Positions 38,691 to 48,894 of a DNA stretch of 64,000 bases are shown here, piece by piece. The position numbers and the translations under genes are program-made. Position 1 is the stretch's first letter; each line of letters starts with the position of its first letter. The stretch lies in contig CM055903.1 in the NCBI GenBank assembly GCA_029582155.1, forward strand, positions 43,105,769 through 43,169,768. The letters are read 5' to 3'. The DNA is from Panopea generosa. Its lineage: Eukaryota; Mollusca; Bivalvia; Adapedonta; Hiatellidae. The notes below the pieces were generated by a model. It saw only the letters and a program-made list of their open reading frames with translations. It did no database searches and was not told the DNA's origin.

Positions 38691-40045
38691 TAAAACTTTA
38701 CAGTTAAAGACATCTAAGATGGCATAGTATAGTTTGATACAAATATGAGGAGGTTTCGAAAAGTTCGCGGAAAATATTTTTAACAAGTTATAAGTTGTTA
38801 ACAAGTTCCGTTTTATTAATAGAAATTCGTATTGATAGAAATCCAAACTAGTATTCCGACAAATAGCACAATAAATTTCACCGATACAGTTTTAAACTGA
38901 AAAGTGTTACTGTTATTTCAATAACGCATACCAAGCGTGACCGGATTAAAGTCAAAATACTCTAAATTAATTAACGTCATTTCATTCTCAAATTACATTA
39001 CTTCAAAATCATATGGTATTACAATGATAAAACCAGAGTTATGGTTCTTGTCTGTGTGTGTTCCATTGATAATGGTGAACACTATTGCGAAGTTTCATTC
39101 ACATCCAATGGGTGATTACATAGATATCTAAAACTTAAACGTAAAAGTTTAACCTGGGTGTCTACAGACGACGCCGACGACGACGCCAGGGTCATGGCAA
39201 TAGCTCTCCTTGGACTTGGCGAGCTCACAATCCGCATTGGTAATGGGGATGCCGGTGTTTTCTAAATTGATGACATTTGTTTGATTTGTTTAGTTTTAGG
39301 ATCGAACGATGATACCCATGTCTCATCAACTGTCACTATCAAGACCCACCGAGCGATTTTCGTTATGGCTTGGAAATCCAAGTTGGTCGCCAAAATGGTC
39401 GCCATATTATTCAAATTTCACGTTTGTCATTTACAGTATTTTATCACATATTTTATTTTTTTATGACAAGTGTTATCACATTATACTTGTATTTAATAAT
39501 CTTAATAGTTTTATGCGACAAAATATTCTAAAGAGAAAAGAAATGCAAACTAATGGCTAAACCTGTAAAAATTACAAACATTTCCATTATTCAAATATTA
39601 TGTTATACGTTTGCTCAACATTTTCATCGAATTTTACAAAAATACATGCTTACATACGTGCGATAAATATGTTTTACAACAATGCTTTAAACAAAGCAAA
39701 TGTTTGTATCTGTATGCAAATTAAAGTGGTTTGGGTAAATCAATATGACATTATGTAACCGCTTTTGGTATATTACTATGATGTGCACAATACTTTGCCT
39801 TTGTACATTACCTTGTACATTTACATAATTTTAAATACCATTTTTCAGCATGTAGACAGACGACAGACATGTTCAAATATTTTTCCAAATCTTTTTTTTG
39901 GCTTGGAATGGTGATAGGAAAATAACTGGTAAACTGTTCGTTTGGTGCTTTATATCTTAGCTGCCGATATAAAGGTTGGTCACCTTAATGTGTGAACAAT
40001 ACCTTTAAGGACTTTACATTTGAAGAAGTGCTTGTTGGCACAAAT
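38691..40045. other. Mostly unannotated; repeat fragment at 39150-39250
   Basis: 39155-39240 contains GACGACGCCGACGACGACGC followed by CATGGCAATAGCTCTCCTTG, a word set that looks repeat-derived. Nothing else was recognised. Confidence 0.4.
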
Positions 40046-40054
40046 ACAAATTAC

Positions 40055-40260
40055 TTGTGGAGTGCGTGATCTAGTGATAGAGTGCCGAATTTATGGTCGT
40101 ATGGTCGTTGGTTTGATCCTTCACCACGGCGTTGTATGGTGTCCTGTGCTTGGAAACACACCATGAATGAATGGAATGCTGGAAAGGATCACGTCCTCGT
40201 TTTATCAAGTTGATATGAAACGGTATGCATGCATACGAGAAGTATTTTCCAGCTGTAAAC
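40055..40260 (+). repeat. tRNA-derived SINE copy
   Basis: The head has GTGATCTAGTGATAGAG and a box B-like GTTGGTTTGATCCTTC. The body continues through GGAAACACACCATGAATGAA to about 40260. It is a third SINE type, related to the fragment at 19700. Confidence 0.5.
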
Positions 40261-40789
40261 CCAACTTAATTCACACTCGAACAAGTTTGTAAACTTAAAT
40301 CAATCGCTTATACAAGAACGCATGTATCAACAGTTATTGCTTTCTATCTGACCTTTCATATACATTTAGTCGAAGACCATAAGTGCGCTTGTCTGAAACA
40401 CATATACTGTCTATTGTTGTGAAGAACAGAAATATTGAACTAGTTCTATCTTGTTGTCATCAACCCGAAGAAATGCGTCCCGGACGTTTTGGAGCTTTGC
40501 ATAGCTATGTATCTCGTTTCCTATCGTAGATCATGCTAAAGACTACAGTGCACATACCCAATCGCTACAAATCTGCTGACTGATGGGAGAGTTCTCTTCT
40601 TATAGTTATAGTTTTAACACACTTTAACTCTACTTTTAGAATGTCAGGCATGTTATGTTTTTAACTTAAACTGTGCCACCAAGAATAACATAGTTTACCT
40701 CGTGTTTTCCTAGTTGTACACTGGACTTAGTTTTAAGATCAGATTAAATCCAATGCGAATGTTGCCCTTGATGAAGAGGCACTGGCGTT

Positions 40790-40945
40790 TTTGGTGTCAG
40801 AAAAACTAGGCAGGATCGGCCTTTTTCACTTGACTTGGCACACGGAGTGGTAAATCCTTTGATATCATTGGCTGCTTATGTCTCTGGTCTCTCAAAACTA
40901 ACTCTTGTTCTACCTAGAAGAGGGACTCCTGAGTGATTCATATAC
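40790..40945 (+). repeat. SINE family A tail, degraded
   Basis: CTTGTTCTACCTAGAAGAGG, GACTCCTGAGTGATTCAT matches the tail of the copy at 33790-33840; the head is not recognisable. Confidence 0.45.
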
Positions 40946-41762
40946 ATTCTGATCTTGCTTCATAGTCTAGTTAACTAAATTGAACTAAACCTATATTAAC
41001 TATACCAACGTATTTCCAAAGTGCTCTACAAATAGATTTCCCATTGCTTCCATAGTACACATTTACTCATTTACTTCTAGCTATAATAAACACATTTGAC
41101 CCGTTTGCGATGTTCAACATTTGCTCCTTTTCTCTATGTTTTTTTTTTCTTTATTTTCTTGTGACGTCTTTAATTAAACTGCTTTCCCCATTACAGATCC
41201 GAATACCACTCATATATAAAGCTTGTTATCTGATTTATATGCTTTATCTGTTGGTTCTCAAGAAAATAATGATATTATATTAATTGTTCACTACACTTTT
41301 GCCATTTGCAATTTTTTTTTGCTATCTCGTCCATCAAAGTCGTGTCATAAACACAACAAGATACCAAGTAAAAGTTCAGCAAGAGTCATTTGTTAAGCTG
41401 AGATTGCCTTCTTACCGCGATCTGACGAAACTTCAGTGTAACAGATCAGTGGAAGTTCAAATATTGTTCCAAGCAGTTATTCCAATGGGAAGCTTTCCAA
41501 ACAACACTGAATACTTATACCTTCGAATATACTTGGTCTGTTTTATTGATTTGTTGGATGCTGATCACAAGCAATACATGTAGTTTGGTCGGGATTAAAA
41601 AAGTCTGCAGACGCCCTATGATGTTTAATGTTTGATGCATTCGGTTAAAAATGTTAATCATGAAACTAACGATGGATTTGAATTCTAAATTTGCAAAATG
41701 CTGAATAAGCAACAACTTGTGACTGAAAGTTTTGAGACAGCATTTACCACTTTGGAGATTCG

Positions 41763-42419
41763 AAACGCTGACTTTATATCAATAAAATTAAATGAATATA
41801 TTAACTATAGTATCACTCAATTTATAGATAAAGCACTGTTTCAACAATTAAATATAACAGTATAGATTCGAACCCACGGCCCCTTCGGTATCAGCGCCTA
41901 GCACATTAATGACGACGTCTCTACCGACTGCGCCACCGCAACAACATATTTCCGAAATGGCGTTGTTGCGGTGGCGCAGTCGGTAGAGACGTCGTCATTA
42001 ATGTGCTAGGCGCTGACGCCGCAGGGGCCGTGGGTTCGAATCCCCAAAGTGGCAAAAAAATATTTCCGAAATTGTCCGTGGTCAGGTGAATAAGACATGT
42101 GTCGCTCCTCTCCATTGAGTCATTAAAAGTAGGAATAATACAAAATATTGAATGTAAATATTATAAATCCCGCCTATGTCCTGTGTACATTAATGGCGAC
42201 GCCAATATATGCGCTATTTGCGCAACGTTATTTGGCGTTATTGCGGTGGCGCAGTCGGTAGAGACGTCGTCATTAATGTGCTAGGCGTTGACGCCGCAGG
42301 GGCCGTGGGTTCGAATCTATACTGTTATATTTAATTGTTGAAACAGTGCTTTATCTATAAATTGAGTGGTAATATAGTTAATATATTCATTTAATTTTAT
42401 TGATATAAAGTCAGCGTTT
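41763..42419. repeat. 183-bp inverted repeat made of two head-to-head SINEs
   Basis: The left arm (41763-41945) is the reverse complement of the right arm (42237-42419) with only a few mismatches. In each arm the inner half is a tRNA-like head (box A GGTGGCGCAGTCGG, box B GTGGGTTCGAAT) and the outer half is an AT-rich body containing ACAGTGCTTTATCTATAAA. The heads face each other, so polymerase III transcription would run outward in both directions. The spacer holds a third tRNA-like head. It may be two SINE insertions or one fold-back element that captured a tRNA. Confidence 0.88.
41959..42059 (+). repeat. Retroposed tRNA-like sequence with target duplication
   Basis: A ~90-bp tRNA-like sequence with perfect box A (TGGCGCAGTCGG) and box B (GGTTCGAATCC) ends in CAAAAAAA. 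It is flanked by direct copies of ATATTTCCGAAAT at 41946-41958 and 42060-42072. Its length suggests a long variable arm, as in Ser or Leu tRNAs, but no clean anticodon stem was found. Confidence 0.75.
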
Positions 42420-43469
42420 GGTGTGTGACAGCCGCGTGTAAATGGAGATCAACATATATTGAGACAGATAAAGCATGTTTCCAAAAAGAAAATATGAAAT
42501 GTATGGGTTTGAAATAATAGCATATGAAGGAATAGTTTAATTTACCTTTCCTTTTATCTTGAAATAACGAATAAGAGAGTAGTCTTATTTGGCAAATCAA
42601 ACTATAATTGCATAACGCAGTCACGAGAAGTAAACACAATACTAATACAGCAACTGTGGAGGTTGCTAGGATTGGAACAAAAAAGGCGTTATATTCAGGT
42701 TCGACCGTTGTTTAAACAATAGCGACATATATAAGTTACATTTATGATACATTTAAAGACGCCAGACTTCGTGACGTTGAGAAATGTACCATGTGAAAAG
42801 CTCGCCAAACATATATATGTATATATATAATAAATGGAGATAATTATTTTGTGAATAACCAAACATAAATGTACAGACCAGACTAAGTCGAGCGCGCCTA
42901 CCTACAATGCAAACAATAAACACAATATCAGGGCATCTGCCAAACCAATAAATGGTGTCAACCATGACTTATGTACTATGGTTTTTCATTCAACATATCT
43001 GGACTGGACAGACAATTAACATACATGAACTGATAGTTTATATGAGTAAGATTCAGTCAAAGAGATTTGTGACTACTCACATGCTATATAAAGGACATGT
43101 GTATAAATCATTTCGATGTATTCTAGTAACATTTTAGATCTACTAAGAAAAAAAACCAACACAAAATGTTTTAATTGTTGAGTGACTGAATGACCGTCAC
43201 ACATCGTGTAAATACTTTGTTATTATATTCACTGTTGTAAAAGTAGATACCAGTTTATTTTGACAGAACAGCAACATAGTCTTATGTGACGTCACTCAAT
43301 ATCCGACGAAGAAGCTAGAACAAAGACCATATATATTTGGCTATAAGTTATTTGGCTATTTGGAAGGTACTGATACAACATTCAGCTGAGTCAACGTGGT
43401 TACACGATTACACAAACATTGTAGTAATAGGTTATAAGAGTCCTCGAATAAATCAAAACAAACGTATAC

Positions 43470-43596
43470 CTGTCCGTTCCGAACATTTTGGAATATCACA
43501 AGACTTTAGTTTGCGGTTGACGACACACCAGAATCCAATTCCATGAGGTAGAGAACGGCAGAAATTATGATTTATATTGTATCGTACCAGGTGACC
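43470..43596 (-). CDS. Kringle 2, second exon, of an EGF-kringle gene
   Basis: Follows an acceptor CTATTTGTTTCAG and ends at donor CAG then GTATAC. In phase 0 it encodes NFCRSLPHGIGFWC and LKSCDIPKCSERTG, the classical C-terminal half of a kringle domain with the WC and CDIPxC motifs. It joins in frame with the exon at 47523-47617 to give all six kringle cysteines. It ends in phase 1, as every module of this gene does, so another module could follow, but no further exon was recognised between 36 and 43 kb. Product: probably a secreted or cell-surface protein binding other extracellular proteins. Confidence 0.78.
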
Positions 43597-43965
43597 CTGA
43601 AACAAATAGTCCCCATATAGAAATACCATATAATACATGATATGCATTTATCATATTTCGTCTTTTATCACTACTGAAATGAGTTCGTAACCAAAGACCT
43701 CGCATAATTCCTGAACAATGCATATCATAATCTAGATCTCATTTAGGCATTGCGTTATCATTTGAATTTACTAAGAATCTTCTTGGTTACAGTCCCGGTC
43801 AAAGGCCAATGACATGGGGAAGGAAAATGTTCATAGGAACATTATATGCCATCTCTCTATGACAGAACAAATATTCACTGTCTGATTATCTCAGTTACTA
43901 CATAGAGAGTCATGTAAAGAAGCGTCAAATGGAAATAGGGGAGTTATTTAAGATGTCACATTACT

Positions 43966-44010
43966 TACTGTGACTTATTGTGACTTATTGTGACTTATTG
44001 TGACGGTATG
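43966..44010. repeat. 10-bp tandem repeat, four copies
   Basis: TGACTTATTG repeats four times in an intron of the EGF-kringle gene. Confidence 0.85.
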
Positions 44011-44284
44011 ATAATCAGTAAAGCTAAACTGAAATTGAAGATGTAATTTGTCAGATAAAATAACAACATTTGTTTGCATAATAAAATACAGACAGGTTTA
44101 TAATAGACAGACGTTTTTATTCATAATATTTTGTTGTTTTTTTTAACGAGGTTTAACGCCGTTTAAACACATTTCAGGTTATATATGGCATTTCCAGTTT
44201 CATTGAATGAATAAATAAATCTGAGTAAACCATCATTCTACCGCATGTTACTTGCAAACTTTCTCACATAAAGTTTATTTGAAG

Positions 44285-44372
44285 CATGCGGGTCTCGAAC
44301 CTACAACCTTAGCGGTGAGAAGTAAATGATCTTTAGACAGCGCCTTAGACAACTCGGCCACGGATAAGCCAT
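44285..44372 (-). repeat. Leu/Ser-like tRNA-derived sequence
   Basis: On the minus strand box A GTGGCCGAGTTGTCTAAGG and box B GGTTCGAGACC are present with the spacing of a long-variable-arm tRNA. The acceptor strands do not pair, so a pseudogene or SINE head is more likely than a working tRNA-Leu. Confidence 0.45.
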
Positions 44373-44929
44373 TTTTGTAAGAAATAATGTAAGAAAGACA
44401 AACAAAGATACACATAAATAGCATGTGTTTGCATACATTTTGAGTTTTAATTTCAATGCCGTTTCCAATTTAAACAAATCAAGTTAACTGTTCACAAATT
44501 TAAAACACCCTAACCCCATCCCCACAAAGAAATAACATAATAAAATATTATGGTAGCATCAATTAATATTCTGGAATGCTACAGTTGTGATTAGCAGTGC
44601 CTTGTTATGACGACAGCCTTGGAAAGTGATAAAATACCTTATTCCATTATCACTAATCGAGTTTATCTTCATATTAACCTCTTATTATTTTTTAAACAAA
44701 CACAACCGTCTATAAATGGTACATTTACAAAGCGGGTAAGACAGAGAGTGTAACCGCTGGCAAAAACATCAGTGTAAGACAATTCATATAAATCGATATA
44801 AATAAATGCAGAATAGCCAAAAGTAGAAATAACAGGCAAAAGGCGTCAAAAATGGATGAAATGAAATATAAAAAAAACTAGAGAATTATGAAAAATGTAC
44901 AAATTAGACACCCCAACCAAACAGTAATG

Positions 44930-46480
44930 TTAATTTGGCTGGTTTTATTACTATTTTAAAGATTCATCTTCGGTATTCAAAACTGAACAGGATACAAGAT
45001 TTCTGTATAATTTTGATAACAATGCAGACAAACGTTAAATTGATGAACTAGATTTACCATTTACTATAAAAGAAATTAGGAAATCAATTAAGTTAGTAGG
45101 TACAAATAAATGTTGCTCTTTTTAAAAACATAATAAATTATACGAATATTTTCAAGGAAAGACTAAACATATTAGATAAGCTTTAGGCATTTTTATTCAA
45201 TTATATCCTCTATAAACAACGTTTCCCCAAATCATGATCTAAGGGAGTTGTTATCCCAGTTTATAAAAAAGGAAGAATCTAATGACCCCGCCAACTATAG
45301 AGAGATTGCACTAGTATGTCGTTTCGCCAAATTATCCACTGTTGTTATAAATGGAAGATTAAAAAAAGACATAAGGCAAAGAAATCGTTACAGATGACCG
45401 ATTTGATTTTGAAGGCAAATTATAGCACTGTAGATGCGATATATATTTAAAATTATTTTATATATATTTATAGAAATTCTCCTTGGTCGAAATTAATAAG
45501 AGCAGGTATAAATGGTGCTTTTCAAAGCTATTCGGTCGTTGTATGATGATGTAAACGTGTGTATTCTGATCAGATGTTTACAACTGTGACTTGGATTGTT
45601 ACAATTGGAAATAATTTCGCCATTTTTTTACTTTCATTGTTCGTTAATGATATTGAATTTTTATTCAACGTGATCAGAATACGAGCTTGACTTTAAATTA
45701 ACCTTTTATTTGTATATTACTGAAATATCAAGCAGACTTCAAATGTTATTAAATAATCTAGAAAACTATTGCACCAAATTAAAAATTAAAGTAAAAAACA
45801 ACAAAGGTAATTGTACTCAGAAAAGGAAAAACAATTAATAAAAATGATGTTTTCAATATAATGGGGAAGCATTTGAAAGAGTTCCTAGTTTTAATTATTT
45901 AGGAGTGTCTCTACAAGTGAAGATTCATTTTAAAATGCTACTAAAACGTTGACGGGGAAAGTTTTGAAAGATATTGGTTCTTTGTTAATATCACACAAAT
46001 GTTAGACGTATTGATACATATTATGTTGATTGAATTTGATGCTTATGTAGCTTCTATATTAAACTATTCGTATGAAATATGGGGCTTTGATAGGACGAAT
46101 AATATAGAACGGCTACACAGGACATAAAATATGGGGTTTCGATAGGACAAATAATATAGAACGGCTACACAGGACATAAAATATGCAGTTTTGATAGGAC
46201 GAATATTATAGAACGGCTACACAGGACATAAAATGACTACTTCATGTTAAAATGTCAACAAGTAGTTCACTATTGTATAGTGAGTTAGGTAGTTACCCAT
46301 TGTATATAGTAAGACAAATAAGAATAATTACATACATTTGTATTTCCTTGGGTTGTGTTCTGCTAAAACATAGTAATTATATATTGTCTAATGTATTAAC
46401 TACGCTTATACTAAATTGTGATAAAGATCCAGCTATAATAAAATTGGGCCTCTAATGTTTTAAAAAAGTGATGGTTTCAT
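44930..46480 (+). mobile_element. Decayed LINE reverse transcriptase fragment
   Basis: Broken frames contain recognisable blocks in order: KGVVIPVYKKG (45240), an FxLKANYSTVDAI-type block (45405), VNDIEF after a GxNLSPF-like region (45645), LNNLENYC (45750), FNYLGVSL (45890) and an IWGFDRT-NIERLHR block (46080). SELGSYPLYIVRQIRI lies near the 3' end (46285). Many stops and shifts interrupt it, so it is an old copy. A 54-56-bp stretch around the IWGFDRT block is present three times in tandem (46070-46235). It lies in an intron of the minus-strand EGF-kringle gene, antisense to it. Clade not assigned. Confidence 0.7.
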
Positions 46481-46499
46481 GAAGTTTGGTTGTTTACTT

Positions 46500-47522
46500 C
46501 TTCAGTAAAAATAAACATATTTATACAATTCGTACGGAAAAGGTTGTCGATATATGTATATATACATACTGATTAGGAATTGTAATATGTAGATAAGCTG
46601 CTCCGCTTACAGAACTAATTGTAAAATTTCGATTTTATCGTACATAGTCGCTAGCCTTCCTTTTAGGTCGCATATAGTTTTAAAATGATCTCAAAACAAA
46701 TGCTTAACAAGCCAGAGGATAGGTTATATGATATTGTACTCAACTGATTTAAATTTTGAACAATGAGTTTGCACGTTCATAACTGCAAATATGGATATTA
46801 TCATTATACTTTTAGATATCATTGAGGCGTCGAGCCCGGTTTCACCCTACATATACTGAACGTAACTGCTAACCCGCCACTTTTATATTTCCAGTATCTA
46901 TGAATAGCAGTGTCGATATATTGAGAAGTGTAATCAAAATTTATTGTTGTTTTATTTTATAAAGCATTATTGTTGTTTTTTTATCCAAGTCAAAATTTCA
47001 ATGAAATTGCGTTTATAATGTTTGAGAAAATTCATGAAATGTCCGGTACATAAAATGTCAGGTGGCGGGTTAGCTGTTCCGGTCATTATAAAACTTAAGA
47101 TTTTCCTTAACGGTTTTTTATTGAATACTGTTACCTCACTTAAATTGATTATGTCGCATGATATATTTACCAATAAATGCATATGTGTTATGAATGTACA
47201 TATGTAATTGTCTTTGGTTAAGCAATTTTGTTGGGAAGAATTCAATTTAAAAGTATGTTTTCTAAAACTACGTGAAACGGACCCCTTGACTCTGAGTGGC
47301 ACAAAATATAATTTATAGATAAAGTAAGTGATGCTTGTTACTCAACCATTTTTCTCCGGCACGTATTGGCTATCAGAAATTAGTAAATGTACCAACAGGT
47401 CTGAATTTGAACAACTATGCTTAATAAAAACTAACCGATTACCGAGTTTAATCAATATTATGTAATCTGCATTGCTTTAGTTGATTCATCAAATATTTTT
47501 AGCATACCGCACGATTGTATAC
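46500..47522. other. Intron of the EGF-kringle gene, nothing else recognised
   Basis: AT-rich sequence between the LINE fragment and the kringle 2 first exon. Confidence 0.45.
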
Positions 47523-47617
47523 CATTCCAAAACGCCATGCATCACATGTTTCGCCGTCAGCGGCAGTATTCCATGTTCCGAAGTACACATCAACATCCTC
47601 AAGCACACAGTTAGTTT
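47523..47617 (-). CDS. Kringle 2, first exon, of the EGF-kringle gene
   Basis: After acceptor AAATTCTAACAG it encodes TNCVLEDVDVYFGTWNTAAD followed by GETCDAWRFGM and ends at donor ATG then GTATAC in phase 0. The spacing Cys, YxGxxxTxxxGxxCxxW is that of a kringle N-terminal half. It begins with two bases of a split codon, matching the phase-1 end of EGF-like exon 2 (51664), and joins exon 43470-43596 without shift. The joined kringle keeps all six cysteines and the Trp after cysteine 2. Confidence 0.75.
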
Positions 47618-48224
47618 CTGTTAGAATTTAAAAGAATTAAAAATGATCAGTTTGATTAAACATCGCTAATTCTAACTTTATTTCTATAAAACATTATAAA
47701 GGACAACACAGCATTTTTTCTATACTTATATTGTAATTATTTAGGATTTATTCGTTTGCATTTCTAGATTGTAAATGTCTACTACCTCAAGTTAAGGCGT
47801 ATACATAACTACATGTAATAATACACATCGCATATCATGTTTTAAAACAAATATATCAAAGTAAATGTAGGCTACCGTAGGCAGAGAACATGCATGAAAA
47901 CGATGTTTTATAGGGAAAGCAAATAAATCTATATTTAAAGGGCAGAGCGAAGCTTGTGTAACCTATTTTGATCATTTAAAACTGTATATTACGGTGTTCA
48001 ACGATACAACGCTGACGTTACCGACATCTCACCATGAAAATGTAGATGGCCTGCTTGGCATATGAACTAATTGTGTGGATAAAGTACACATCCTTTTGGA
48101 ATAAATTACACATCCTTTTGGAATAAAGTACACATCCTTTTGCAATACGCTTTGGATCTGTATATACAAGTCGTATGATGCAGTTGTCATACCTGTCTCC
48201 AGTCGAGGCCGGGAAACATTACTG

Positions 48225-48253
48225 TGTGCGTATATATATATATATATATATCT
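48225..48253. repeat. TA microsatellite
   Basis: A GTATATATATATATATATAT run of about 26 bp. Confidence 0.9.
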
Positions 48254-48588
48254 CGGTAACATCATAACAAGTTATAACTGCGTTTATTTGTGTAAATAAT
48301 GAGGATTTTATTGGCCACCATAATATCCAATACAGACGAATAAAATCAGTATGTATACATTCCGGTTATATTATAGTCCACCTGTTATCAGTTAATCAAT
48401 GGTTTAAGCGGTGCCCTGTGGCTTTGTTGTTGTTATTGTTGTAGTGATTTTTTCTTGTTGTATCGTCTGAGAATAGAGCAAGTTTGTATTAAAAATATAC
48501 TCCAAGTAATATTAAATGAACTTTTATTTTGTTGATAAAGTTTTACAAAGATTCAAAATAAAAGACAGAATAGACTGCCGTATTAGAA

Positions 48589-48880
48589 TTACTTAGAGAT
48601 TGTATTCCCTATTCTCAGTTCAGTGAACAAACCAATGAAAACTGGTGGCCCCGGACCGACAATGAGAGATGGGCTAAAGATCAACGCGTATGCCATTACG
48701 CAGCTTACCTGTAAGGATTTTGTCTTCGAAGAAGTTGTGTCAAGGAAGTGGCCGAACAAAGAAAGCCATAAATTGGAAATCGCATTACAATACAGAAATA
48801 GTTGTCTTTTTATCAAACAGCTGACGGCATACTTATCAGTATAAACAAAGAGACCAGGCGTTGTTTTTGAAATCAACTAT
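48589..48880. other. Open stretch on both strands, function unknown
   Basis: The plus strand is open for 73 codons (GGPGPTMRDGLKINAYAI) and the minus strand for 95 (GPGPPVFIGLFTELRIGNTI). The minus reading follows a possible acceptor (GATCTTTAG) and is faintly reminiscent of a beta-strand region in the extracellular domain of Cys-loop receptors. That resemblance is weak and could be chance. The segment lies in the intron after EGF-like exon 2. Confidence 0.25.
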
Positions 48881-48894
48881 TTATACTTAAACGT

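Noticed and set aside
38414-38713. 99-codon minus-strand frame with repeated CVCF and MMSS words
   Set aside because: It is a by-product of the 56-bp minisatellite.
41284-41583. 99-codon plus-strand frame with a hydrophobic start
   Set aside because: No ATG start, no recognised motif and no splice context; retained only as a weak possibility.
44285-44372. Functional tRNA-Leu on the minus strand
   Set aside because: The acceptor and T-stem pairings fail although both promoter boxes are near consensus.
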